Assembly (NCBI GenBank): GCA_037501455.1
Contig: CM074864.1
Coordinates: 20,020,001 to 20,084,000 of the forward strand
DNA length: 64,000 nt
Origin: Lantana camara
Lineage: Eukaryota > Streptophyta > Magnoliopsida > Lamiales > Verbenaceae
Reading direction: 5' to 3'
Part shown: in pieces, positions 34,274 to 45,361 of the stretch
Layout: every line of letters begins with the position of its first letter
Position numbering within the stretch: position 1 is the stretch's first letter
Position numbers and translations under genes: made by a program
The notes under the pieces: generated by a model
Told to the model about the DNA's origin: nothing
Database searches by the model: none
What the model saw: the letters and a program-made list of their open reading frames with translations, nothing else

Positions 34274-35694
34274 GTATCAATTTTATTATGAGATTTCATG
34301 TTTAAGTTTCATAGGGGAGGTTTGTGTAATATTTCCATACTTTGATTTATACCTTGAATACTTGATCCTTGCTACTTTGTTTGATAAATTGAATACGTTT
34401 ATAATATTTATTTATCGCAATTGCATGATTGACACTATTGGAACATGTCATTCGTCTTAAATGGTTCATTCGAGTCGAGTTTCACGTACACTTGTCCTTG
34501 TTACACAGATCACATACCGGGTAACGAGGAGCACACTCTGTAGGGCGTATCCTTATTTCTTTTGGTTGGTAAAGGTGAGGTTACTTCTAAATAAAAAGAA
34601 ACCTACAACCCTATGTGAATTTTGGACCAAAATGTGTCTATATATATAGTTATAGTTTCCAAAACTTTATTGATCTTCAATTGAATTAGTAAATTGTACC
34701 GACTGATTGATTGACCGATTGATCGACTGAATTGATTGTTTGGCGAGTATATTGTTCACTGTGGGCCCGAGGGTAGTGTATTGAGCCAACCGGGAAAGTG
34801 TGGGCTGACGGGAAACTCATGCACTATCCTCACATTGTTTGGGATGACCCCTGAATCCACTAGGAGATTAGTTGAGGAAGGAGTTTCGGGTATAGGGAAT
34901 CATGAACCCTATACTCACACTGATTGGATGGCGGGGCCTTGCAATCCCCCATCACCCTGAGGAAGAAGGATGGACTATTGAAATTTCTAATTGTTCATAG
35001 AACTATATTGCTTGATCACTTAATTAATCACAACAGAATTATTGTATCCTATCAGAGAAAGGTTGGAGAATTGCCCTCGCTCGCCGGGTCACTGATTGAC
35101 TGAACGAAATTGTACCGAATTGATTGAATTGTTAATTGATTAGTTGTAATCTCGGGCGAGGTCTATCTTATTCTTGAACTTATATTGTTTCTTTTATAAA
35201 AATCTTACCCGAGATTATAGCTCGTGTGGTAATTACGCTTTTAAATTATAAACCCCTCACTTAGTCTTTCTTAGACTGACACCTCACATTTTCAGGTATT
35301 GCAGGTTGAGTACCAGACGGGATTGAGTCGAGTTTTTGCTTCTTTTAGGTCTAACACTTATCATTCTCATGTTTCATGTATATTATGGGTACATTTATCG
35401 CTTATGAATTGTTTTGGGTATATATGTATATATTATGAATGACACTTGAGATTTGGAGTGTGTAATTATGGATATGAAATGGAAATGAACGATGAAGTGA
35501 ATGTATGTTGATATACTTGCCCTTAAGTCTTTACATTGTGGTATTAGTTGGGGGTTAGTCCCGCCAAGCTAGTGTGTTATTTTCTTTATTGTCTCCCGTT
35601 CGCTATAGCTTTGGTTTATATATGTGTTATCCATTTCATATGTGAATTGAACTATAGTGCGGGGGATGTAGTGCCTAGCGTTCTGGGTGCTACA
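34274..35694 (+). mobile_element. Gypsy-II 5' LTR, 3' half
   Basis: Begins mid-LTR after the TRIM (aligns with 47145 onward) and ends GTGCTACA. It includes donor-like AAAG/GTGAGG at 34574-34575, the structured block, hairpin AGTCT/AGACT at 35263-35267/35273-35277, and acceptor-like TTTTCAG ending at 35295. The dyad array would lie upstream and is lost. Confidence 0.85.
34742..35085 (+). other. Structured block of Gypsy-II 5' LTR
   Basis: Closing helix GGCGAG/CTCGCC is at 34742-34747/35080-35085. Stem I GGGTAGTG/CACTATCC is at 34771-34778/34822-34829, and stem II CCACTA/TAGTTG at 34857-34862/34869-34874. Stem III GGGTATAGGG/CCCTATACTC is at 34888-34897/34907-34916. Stem IV, with loop CCTTGCAA, is near 34927-34953. 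Confidence 0.7.
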
Positions 35695-35702
35695 TCTTAA
35701 GG

Positions 35703-35715
35703 TGGTATCAGAGCC
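35703..35715 (+). other. Gypsy-II primer-binding site
   Basis: TGGTATCAGAGCC, eight bases after the LTR end, the same gap as in LTR B and Gypsy-IV. Confidence 0.92.
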
Positions 35716-35938
35716 ACGGTTGCAAAACCACGGTTCTAGTGTCGTGTCTTGTGAGTCTAAGTCGTACTGCATAGGATTATTTGATTAATTGTAAGTCTTG
35801 CATTCTATTTGAATTTACTTGGATTTATTTGAACCTACTTGAATTAAGTGAATTATGTGATTTATGGGTATTATGAGCTTTATTGCACTCATTTGCACTT
35901 GTTAATCGAACATGCATGTATAGTGTTTGAATTTGAGG

Positions 35939-36947
35939 ATGCCACGTGGTCGCCCTCGTATAGAGCATTCTCCAGGACATAGGCATCAACGCCAAGACCA
36001 TTCTCCTCCACCTCCACCCCCTCAAGCTCAACCGTAGGATTTCTTAAATTGTATGGTTCAGTTAATAGATCAAAGGTTGCGAGATTATGTGCCTCCAACA
36101 CCACCAGTTCCTCCACCACAACAGATACCAATTTCCGCTATTCTACGGGGAATTTCAGAATCAACATCCACCGAGATTTTTCAAAGGAAATGATATGCAA
36201 GCCGAGAAATTGCTTAAAGAAGTTGAAGGATTTGGAATCTCATCCCTTTTGAATCTTGAGAGAAGGCTCGATGTACACTTGCCTTAATTCAAGGGGAAGC
36301 TTATTCTTGGTGGGAGAGTACTAAGATTGTTTTGGATGCCGCCGAGGAGGAAGTTACGTGGGAAGTCTTTGTAAGGGAATTCAAGAATAAATTTATTCCA
36401 CCCTCTTCTCGTACTCGAAGACTTAGGGAATTTACAGAACTTAAACAAGGTGGAAGATCGGTTGCGGAGTATATAGCCGAGTTTGAGAGGTTATCCAAGT
36501 ATGCTCCTAACATTGCAAGTGACGACTTTCACAAGGCTATGCAATTCGTGCAAGGGTTGAGGCCGGATATTCAATCAGCAATTGAAGCGGTTAACACTAG
36601 TACTTGGAAGAAAGCTACCTCAAAGGCTTTAAAGGTTGAAGATTCAGTCAATGCAAGGAGATCTACTTATAGATCGGGTCAGGGTTCAGGTTCCGGGTCG
36701 AAACCGGGTTATAACCGGGGCAAGAGGCCAATCCCTTATGCTACAGTTCCTCCACAGCCTAAGGGTCGGGTAAAGAAGTTTAAATAACCGGGACCGATCC
36801 AGAAGGCTCCTCAGCCTCCTACTTTGCCACCACCACCCGAGAAACCCAAGTGTTCCTTATGCGGGCAACCAACTCATCATTATGATAATTGCAGGAGACG
36901 TCTTGGGTTATGTTTGATATACGGGAGTGCCGATCACAGGGTGGACA
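35939..36947 (+). pseudogene. Gypsy-II gag, broken
   Basis: Starts at ATG 35939 with an Arg/His-rich, then proline-rich N-terminus like Gypsy-IV. There is a stop at 36034-36036 and loss of frame near 36110-36300. The retrotransposon gag domain is readable at about 36332-36660 ([37 protein letters not shown]). A stop at 36785-36787 precedes the first zinc knuckle CSLCGQPTHHYDNC (about 36850-36893). The second knuckle is degraded and is then cut at 36948 by solo LTR C. Confidence 0.9.
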
Positions 36948-37051
36948 TGTAACACCCCGTTTTTCATTTATGCATTATGTTACATTATTTTAAATTTCAT
37001 GACAATATATGTAATATATTCTTATGCATTTATATGAATTTCCATTAACGT

Positions 37052-37305
37052 GAAATTTACGTGAATTAATTGTTAACGTGTCTAATTGCTATTATGTGAC
37101 ATTACTTGATCATTTCCTAAATATGTGGATTTAATTGCACAACATGAAATGGAGTTAAATGATCATTTACCTTGAGATGAAATTTACGTGAATTAATTGT
37201 TAACGTGTCTAATTGCTATTATGTGACATTACTTGATCATTTCCTAAATATGTGGATTTAATTGCATAACATGAAATGGAGTTAAATGATCATTTACCTT
37301 GAGAT
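37052..37305. repeat. 127-bp tandem duplication inside LTR C
   Basis: Units 37052-37178 and 37179-37305 differ by about one base. LTR A has only one unit. Confidence 0.93.
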
Positions 37306-37972
37306 GAAACTTGATTGCATGACTTCAAATATTCCAAGGACTAAAGTGCAAAATATGGTGATTCATGCTTGTTAGTGGAAGTCTTTATAAAATATCTTAT
37401 GTATCTTATCTCTCTCATTTCATTCATCATTTTCATCCAACATTCACACACACACACACACACATTAATACACGATAGAAACACTAAGGGAAGAGAAGAG
37501 GAAGATTTCATCTCAATTTCAAGCTTGATTCAAGGAAGATAATTGCATAATTGGAAGCATCATCCTCATCTCATCATTTCACCCATTCCTTCTTCTAGTT
37601 CAAGGCAGAATGAGAATTTGTTTGATCTCTTGAACACATGATGATGTAGGGTTTGATGATTATGTGAAGCCTTCTTGTTTATTTATGGTTAGGAGCATGT
37701 TTAGGATCATTTTACTTCGAAGCTTGCATGAATTCTTGAAGAATATGAGAAGTTGGATGATATGAGAATATATGGGGTTTTGAATGATGATTCCTTGATG
37801 ATTGATGCATATTTGATGGTTTGTTTGATGCCTAATTGGTATATATAAGTTATACGCATGATATATGATAGTTTGGAGTGATTTAATTGCATTGATTTGG
37901 TGTTGGAATGGCTTGGGAGCCAAATCCCATGCCTATACCCTGTTTTTCCCCTGTTTTTTGCCCAGATTGCTT

Positions 37973-38094
37973 CCAAACAGGAGTTTGGTCCCTTAGTTAT
38001 TTTACCAAACGCCCTTGTGAGATGTGTCTGCCTTACCCGAGAGCTTCCTAACACCCGTTTATGCTTTCAGTTCATTTGTCAAACGGGCGTTTCT
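37973..38094. repeat. Dyad array in LTR C
   Basis: Four degraded copies at 37973-37988 (CCAAACAGGAGTTTGG), 38005-38020, 38048-38063 and 38079-38094. The inferred ancestor is CCAAACGNNCGTTTGG. It occupies the same place in the LTR as the arrays of LTRs A, D and E. Confidence 0.65.
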
Positions 38095-38860
38095 CCCTCA
38101 TACGAACTCCGATTGACTTGATTTTTGAACTCACGAAAACCTCTTGAAGTCTAGAAAAACCTCCAATTTGAATAATCTCAATATAATTTCTAGAATGTGA
38201 GATATAATCTATTCTTTTAGGTGTCGCCACTTTCCTGACAAACTGCACTCGCCTAACTTCAAGCTTATGCCATTTTCTCCTCACTTTGAAATAGAAAACA
38301 AACCATATATCATCGGAAAGGTCTTTATGTCTAGTTTTATATCCATCAAACAAAAATCAATTCCCACTCCTAGAACTCAAGATATTCCAGTTTTCCTATA
38401 GCATGTACGTTTCCTGAAATTGTCCATTTTTACCAAACTTCACCAAAACCTCTCTTATTGCATTCCTTTCACTTGCTTGGCTCCCGTATGTGACTTATAC
38501 GATATATATACTTGTTTTATTGATAATTATGCTCCTACTTGACATTCCTTAATTGTTATTGCATGAAACATTGATCATAACTTTGTCGTGCGTCGTAAAT
38601 GATGCATACGAGTCGTGTCTCACGAACACTTGTCCCTTTTTACACAGATTCTCTTTTCGTTGATGAGGAGAAAGCTCTATAGCCGTATCCTTGTTATATT
38701 TTTGGCACAGGTGAGGTTTAATTCTAGATATATAGAACCCGTACAACCCTACGTGATGTTTTCGGCCAAAATGTATCTATATATCTGTAGTTTTCCAAAC
38801 CTTATTAATTTTCAACTGATTTCATGGAATTGCTTGATTAATTGATTGTTTGATTGATTG

Positions 38861-39206
38861 GGTGAGTAAGCATGTTCACTTTGGCCCCGAGGGTAGTGTA
38901 TTGAGCCAACCGGGGAAGCAAGGGCTGACAGGTAACTCTTGCAGTATCCTCACCATGTTGGGGTCACCCCTGAATCCACCAGGAGGTTTGGTGGAGGAAG
39001 GAGCCCGCTGGGCATAGGGACTAATGAACCCTATGCCCAGATTGATTGGGTGGTCGGGCCTTACAATCCCACCATCACCCGAAGGAATAAGGAGTTATTG
39101 AAACTGCTAATTGTGCACTGCAATTGATTTCTTGATCACCTAATCACTTAATAACTGAATTATTGTACACTGTCGGAGAAAGGTTGGAGATTTGCCCTCA
39201 CTCGCC
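38861..39206 (+). other. Structured block of LTR C
   Basis: Closing helix GGTGAGT/ACTCGCC is at 38861-38867/39200-39206, and stem II CCACCA/TGGTGG at 38976-38981/38989-38994. Stem III CTGGGCATAGGG/CCCTATGCCCAG is a perfect 12-bp stem at 39008-39019/39029-39040. Stem IV, with loop CCTTACAA, is near 39049-39075. Stem I has one mismatch (38891-38898/38942-38949). Next to the acceptor is CAGTCT/AGACTG at 39374-39379/39385-39390. Confidence 0.7.
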
Positions 39207-39716
39207 GGGCCACTGATTGATTTAATTGAACTAATTGAATTGTTAAATTGATTAGTTGTAATCTCGGGTGAGTTGTATTTTATTATTGAACATATATTAT
39301 TTTCTTTAAAAAATCTTACCCGAGACTATAGCTTGCATGGAAATTGCGCTTATATTTATTTATACCCCTCACTCAGTCTTTCATAGACTGACACCTCACC
39401 TTTTCAGGTCTGCAGGTTGCATGCTAGGCGAGATCGAGTCAAGTCTTTTATTTTGAGTCTAGCATTCCACTTTCATGTTGGTACATATGTATATGATGTA
39501 ATTGAACTTAAGGATAATGAAGAGAATGTATATTATGTTTTCATTTTTTGAATCGTATATGTTGGTAATATCTGAGGGTTAGTCCCGCCTAGCTAGAGGT
39601 TTATTTTCTTTTGTCAACCGTTCGCTGTAGTCTTAGTTCATGTACGGATCATCCATTTCGTATGTGGACTGAGCTACAGTGCGGGGGTGTGGCATCTCTA
39701 CGTATAGGGTGCTACA

Positions 39717-40554
39717 GGACACTTGTCCGGATCGTCGGGCCAGCATGCCGGGGGTCAGAGACCGTTAATTAGAGCCCGTTCTTATGCTCTGGAAGGAGAA
39801 GAAGCGGATGCAGACGTGGACCATGCAGCGGTTGTCGAAGGTACCATTTATATTCATGGCATAGACATACATACTCTATTTGATCCGGGAGCTACCCACT
39901 CCTTTATTTCCCGTGATATATCTATAAAATTGCCCTTGTGGGTTACTTTATCTTCTGCATGCTATGTTGTTAGTACTCCTTTTGGTGGTACTGTAGAAAC
40001 TGATCGGGTTTTTAGAGAGGTACCGATGAGTATTGAGGGTCGGGTTTTCTCGATGGATTTCATTGAATTACCCATGTCTCGCTATGGTTCTATCTTGGGA
40101 ATGGATTGGTTATTCAAGCATTGTGCTACCGTGGATTATCGGGCCAAGAGAGTTCTGTTGGGTTCAGAAGTGATCACGGGTTGGAGTTCTAAAACCGTAC
40201 CTCTATTATCCTTCTCTGAAGCTCAGAAATTGGTTCGTGATGGGGCTATGGGATTCATAGCCTATATTCTTAATCGGCCTAAGGATCAGGTGAAATTAGA
40301 AGAAACAGAAGTTGTTAAGGAATTTCCTGAAGTGTTTCCGGAAAAATTGATTTGTTGTCGCCAGATAGAGAAATAGAATTTGTGATTGATTTGTATCCGA
40401 ATGCAGAGCCATGTTCTAAGACTCCGAATCGGATGGCTCTGGAAGAATTGAAAGAATTAATGATTCAACTTGATACTCTGTTGGAAATTGGGTATATTAG
40501 GCCGAGCTCGTCGCCGTGGGGTGCGCTGATATTATTTGTGAAAAAGAAAGATGG
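39717..40554 (+). pseudogene. Gypsy-II protease and start of RT, broken
   Basis: Resumes gag-pol after solo LTR C. The protease motif FDPGATHSF (about 39879-39905) has Pro where DSG or DTG is usual, as in Gypsy-[11 protein letters not shown] follows near 40086-40112, and the RT N-terminus has SSSPWGA...LFVKKKDG up to 40554. A one-base frameshift near 40350 separates the EVFPE block from the [14 protein letters not shown] block. It is cut at 40555 by solo LTR D. Confidence 0.9.
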
Positions 40555-41533
40555 TGTAACGCCCCGGTTCCGGATGAACAGGTAAGCACGCCACGTGTGC
40601 GTTTTGAGCGTAGGATTTTATTTTCTTTCTTTAATTTCATACTATTTTACGTGGCATCTCATAATTTTACAAAATTCATGAAACATTATTTATATCAATT
40701 ATTTGAATTCATATCACTGAAAATATTATTTCATGACACATAAAATATTTATTGCATGAAATAATAACCGAGAGTGTTTTAAATTACCAAATTGTCCCTA
40801 AATATTCAATTTAAAACTTTGGGGACTTGATTGCATCATCTTCCAAGGACTTAATTGAACAAATTTCAAATTGTAGCATACTTGATTGCAGAAATTCACA
40901 AATTAAGGGATTTAATTGCAATTTCCACATTTCACAAAAATCAAGGTTGGGTTTTACGTAATGCATCTCCAAGCTTCTATGCTCTCATTTCACACAAGAT
41001 TTCCCAACAACTTTGTTCTCTCTTTCTCTCGGTATTAAGAAGAAGAAAAAGAAGAAGTGAATTTTCATCCAATTCATCCAAGATTCAAGAAATCATTCAA
41101 GTTTTGGGAAATTGATCATCATCTTCATCCACCTTCTTCATTTCTTAGTTTGCAAGGTTGGTTTGCATGGAAGTGATGATTCTTGCTCATATTTGACATG
41201 GTTAGGGTTTGAGAATTATATGCTAGATGAATGAATTAGAATTAGAAGCATGATTATGTGATCATTTCATGAATTATGGCATGAATTATTCATGATATTG
41301 TTGAGAATTTGAGCTTGGGTGATCAAAGTGGGCATGAGCTTGAAATCTTGGAAACCTTGGTGACATAGCATGTTTTATGTGTTTAAGTGTGATATTATTA
41401 CTCCTTGAATGTGTATGCATCATGCTTCCAGAAATTATTGCATTTGGGGATCAAAAATGGAATTTTGTTGCTTTGTTGCTCATTCTCGTGAGCATCCCCT
41501 ATTTCTGCTCTGTTCTTCAAATTTGCAGAAACT

Positions 41534-41763
41534 GGGAACGACCGTTCCCAGCCTCAAGGCATTGAGGGAACGGGCGTTCCCACCTTTTCAAATGAACTGG
41601 GCGCCCGAGCATGGGAACGGCCGTTCCCACTTTGGCCTTGCTGCCGGAAGGGCCGTTCCCAGCTAGAAGGCGCGCTTTTAATTTTAAAATCGTTGGCGCG
41701 TTTTGGGGAACTCATGGGAACGACCGTTCCCATTTTGCAAAGGGGACCGGAACGGTCGTTCCC
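41534..41763. repeat. Dyad array in LTR D
   Basis: Six copies at 41534-41549, 41566-41581, 41613-41628, 41645-41660, 41716-41731 and 41748-41763, consensus GGGAACGNNCGTTCCC. The third is a perfect palindrome. The two central bases vary (AC, GG, GC, GT), while the arms are kept. Confidence 0.93.
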
Positions 41764-42185
41764 ACCTGGAATGCAGAACAAAATTCACTGCATAAAATTA
41801 CGAAAATGACCCCTCGATCCAACGACTTCTTTGATCCCGAATTGCTATAATATGTGCTAATATGAAGTGAAACAACATGTTATCATGCCACATTGTATTT
41901 TCGTGGTCGTCTCGATACATTTTCGCCGTTCGTCATATTTTGGTCATTTTAGGTCATGTCTCACGTATATACGTCGTATTTGCACAGGTCACGAGGGCGT
42001 GGACGGGGAGCAAGCTCCTTAGAACACTTCTTTACTGTATTTTGCAAGGAAAGGTGAGGTTTTAGGTTATGTATATAGAACCCTAGCACCCCTATGTGCT
42101 ATTTCGGCCAAAATATACTATATTTATAAATGATTTCAAAACCATGAATATTTCAAGCAAGCAAGTCATGATTTCAAGCATGTTT

Positions 42186-42585
42186 GGCGAGTACATGATT
42201 GTACGTGGGCCCGAGGGTAATTCTTGAGCCAACCGGGAAAGCAAGGGCTGACGGGTAACTCCTGAATTATCCTCACATTGTTGGGATCACCCCCGAAGCC
42301 ACTAGGAGATTAGTGGTGGAAGGAGTTTCGTGTCTAGAGGGTCATGTCCTCTACACACACCATGTCGTGGATTGTCGAGCCTTGCAAACTCGCTATCACC
42401 CAGAGGAAGAAGGAGACTGGGGATTAATCCGGCATGTCTGGTTATCCTCGGGTTATCGCATGATTTCAAGCATGAAATTGTCTATATGAGCACTAAATGA
42501 CATTGCATGATCATGTATTGAATTGATAAAGCAAGCACGTATTGTCACGTTTGGTGTTATGGTTGGAGATTCGCCCCTACTCGCC
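42186..42585 (+). other. Structured block of LTR D
   Basis: Closing helix GGCGAGT/ACTCGCC is at 42186-42192/42579-42585. Stem I GGGTAATTC/GAATTATCC is at 42215-42223/42264-42272, and stem II CCACTA/TAGTGG at 42299-42304/42311-42316. Stem III GTGTctAGAGG/CCTCTacACAC is at 42330-42340/42348-42358. Stem IV CGAG/CTCG, with loop CCTTGCAAA, is at 42376-42379/42389-42392. Stems I to IV differ in sequence from LTR C but still pair. Confidence 0.72.
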
Positions 42586-43202
42586 GGGGTCACATGTTCA
42601 TGAAATGTTTAAGCTAAAATGTTAAAGTGATTGGTTGTAATCTCGGGCAAAGATTAAGTTTCTTGAGTTATATATTCCTTTCAATTCCAAAGTCTTCACC
42701 CGAGGCTACACCTTGCATGTGATGTGTGTTATATATATTTATTGCCCCTCACTTAGTCTTCGGTAGACTGACACTTCACTTTTTAGGTACACTTTGAGCG
42801 TGGTCGTACTAGGGGGGAGTTGTTCGAGTCTTGCATTTCCACGGGTCTAGTCTCATACCCTCATGTATAGTTTTATGCTAGTTTCATGTTATAACAATGT
42901 TCTCACGTTTTGGATACTCGAGTATGTATATTATTAAGAGATGATAATGTATTGATAGTTAAGTTGGTATCTATACGTATCTATTCGGTAAATATGGTAC
43001 CTATACGTATGCATGATCTTATTGTTTCCGCTTTCATTATCATGTTTGCTTTGGTGTTGTAGGGGAGAGTGTCCCGCCTAGCTCGTCATTTTTATTGTCA
43101 CCCGTTCGCTATAGTTTTGGTTTATGTATGGACTTCCCATTTCATACGTGGATCGAGGCTATAGTGCGGGGGATGTGGTGCCCAGGGGGTTAGGGTGCTA
43201 CA

Positions 43203-44290
43203 GATGGTAGTTTATGGATGTGTATTGATTATCGGGAATTAAATAGGACGACTATCAAGAATAAATATCCTTTTCCACACATTGAAGAGTTGTTTGATAT
43301 ACTCCAAGGATCTAAAGTATATTCAAAACTTGATCTACGATAGGGATATTATCAATTACGGATCCGAGTTGAGGATATTCCGAAAACGGGTTCCAACACG
43401 AGATATGGGAATTATGAATTTGTGGTTTTGCCATTTGGTTGGACAAATGCTCCCACCGTTTTTATGGATATGATGCATAGAATTTTTCGACCCTTCCTTG
43501 ATAAGTTTCTTGTGATATTCATTGATGATATTTTAGTTTTCTCCAAGTCGGTTGAGGAACATACCAGGCATCTTTAGCTTGTATTAAAAACTTTGAAGGA
43601 ACATCAATTATTTGCAAAGTTTAGCAAATGTGAGTTTTGGATCGACCGGGTTTCCTTCTTGTGTCATATTATTTCGGGAAATGGATTAGAAGTCGATCCC
43701 TCTAAGATTGAAGCGGTGATGAAATGGGAGAAGCCAAAGAATGCCTGCGAGGTTAGAAGTTTTCTGGGATTGGCGGGATATTATAGAAGATTCGTGAAAG
43801 ATTTTTCAAAAATCGCCGCTTTCTTAACTCATTAAACAAAGAAGGATGTCAAATTTGTATGGGATGATGGTTGTGATAAGAGTTTCAATACTTTGAAGGA
43901 GAAGTTAGTTTCAGCTCCAGTTTTAACTTTACCTGAAGGTTCTGAAGGATATATTGTTTATACAGACGCGTCGAAGGAAGGCTTGGGGTTTGTTTTAACT
44001 CAAAACGGGAAAGTGATTGCTTATGCTTCCCGAAAATTGAAAGAGCATGAAAATAACTATCCTACACATGATCTTGAGCTTGCCGCCGTAATATTTGCCC
44101 TTGGGAATGGAGACATTATTTATACGGGGTGACTTTTGAGATTTTTACGGATCATAAGAGTCTTCAATATTTGTTTACACTAAAAGATCTCAATATGAGG
44201 CAACGAAGATGGATGGAACGGTTAGAAGACTATGATTATGTTATTAAGTATCATCCCGGGAAGGTGAATATGGTTGCCGATGCTTTAAGT
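43203..44290 (+). pseudogene. Gypsy-II RT and RNase H, broken
   Basis: RT continues with CIDYRELNR, a stop at about 43340-43342 in the LRQGYYQ block, and the FIDDIL palm motif (Asp codons 43524-43529). Stops also occur near 43576 and at 43833-43835. RNase H starts with [10 protein letters not shown] (about 43959) and contains [12 protein letters not shown] near 44139, with a frame break near 44130. The order RT-RH-IN marks Ty3/gypsy. Confidence 0.92.
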
Positions 44291-45349
44291 AGGAACGTGG
44301 GTATAGCAAATTTGGAAGTTGAAGAAAGTAGTGGAATTGAGCCTATTGTGGTAAAAGCTCGGGTTTTTAATATCTCCATCTACCCGGAATTGAAACATAC
44401 ATTGTTTGAGGCTCAAAATAAGGATCTGGAGGTTCAGAAATTAGTTGTTAAAGCAAGAAAGGATTCTAAAAGTCCATTCGGGTTCGATGAAATTGGTCTT
44501 CTTCGTTTCAAGAACCGAGTGGTAGTGCCCTATGAATTAAAAAGGGTATTGCTTGAAGAAGCTCATAAGTCGGCATATTCGGTACATCGGGGAGGAAATA
44601 AAATGTATAAAGATTTGAAGCATTATTATTGGTGGTATGGGTTAAAGAAGGATGTAGCCAAGTTTGTGAAACATTGTTTGACATGTTAGAAAGTTAAAGC
44701 CGAACATCAAAAGCCGGGAGGTCTTCTACAAACGTTACCTATTCCCGAGTGGAAGTGGGAACAAGTGAAAATGGATTTTATATCTGGATTACCAAGAGTG
44801 AAAGGCGGTTATGATGGTATTTGGTTAACTGTGGATCGACTAACTAAGTCTGCATATTTTCTACTGGTTCGAATGTCTTACAAAATTCGAAAGTTAGCTG
44901 AGATTTATAATAGAGAGATTGTTCGACTTCATGGGATTCCGTTGCGTATTGTTTCAGACAGAGATCCCCGTTTTACTTCCAAGTTATGGCAAGAGTTACA
45001 AAGTATTTTGGCCACTAAGCTTCAATTTAGCACGGCTTTTCATCCTCAAACCGATGGTCAGTCCGAGAGGGTTATTCGCTATTTGGAAGACTTACTTCGA
45101 GCTTGTGCATTGGACTTTCAAACTTTGTGGCATGAGCAATTTCCATTGATTGAGTTCGCGTATAATAATAGTTATCAAGCTTCCATCGGTATGGCTCCAT
45201 ATGAAGTGCTTTATGGGCGTAAATGTCGATCACCATTATTCTTTGATTTAGAAGAATGGAAATGGACAAAACAAGGAGGAGTAAAGAAAGGTGACAAACT
45301 TGAGAAACCTTCTAAGGCTGTGAGAGTTATGATCGAGAAAGTTCAATAG
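44291..45349 (+). pseudogene. Gypsy-II integrase, broken
   Basis: The HHCC zinc region runs to KHCLTC with a stop directly after it at 44687-44689. The DDE core follows with MDFISGLP near 44771, SDRDPRFTS near 44956 and TDGQSERVIRYLED near 45051. The second Asp to Glu spacing is as in Gypsy-IV. A stop lies at 45347-45349. Confidence 0.92.
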
Positions 45350-45361
45350 ATACAACAACTG

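Larger units (their letters stand above)
36948..39716 (+). mobile_element. Solo LTR C (Tekay-type) in Gypsy-II gag
   Basis: 2769 bp, TGTAACACCCCG to GTGCTACA, flanked by perfect 5-bp duplications ggaca at 36943-36947 and 39717-39721. Gag resumes directly after it. A 127-bp tandem duplication is inside at 37052-37305. The donor-like CACAG/GTGAGG is at 38710-38711 and acceptor-like TTTTCAG ends at 39407. A solo LTR arises when two LTRs of one element recombine and delete the inside (established). Confidence 0.95.
40555..43202 (+). mobile_element. Solo LTR D (Tekay-type) in Gypsy-II RT
   Basis: 2648 bp, TGTAACGCCCCG to GTGCTACA, flanked by perfect duplications gatgg at 40550-40554 and 43203-43207. 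The RT reading frame continues across if the LTR and one duplicate are ignored. It carries a six-copy dyad array, donor-like AAAG/GTGAGG at 42054-42055 and acceptor-like TTTTTAG ending at 42786. The dyad sequence is that of Gypsy-IV, so it likely derives from that family. Confidence 0.95.
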
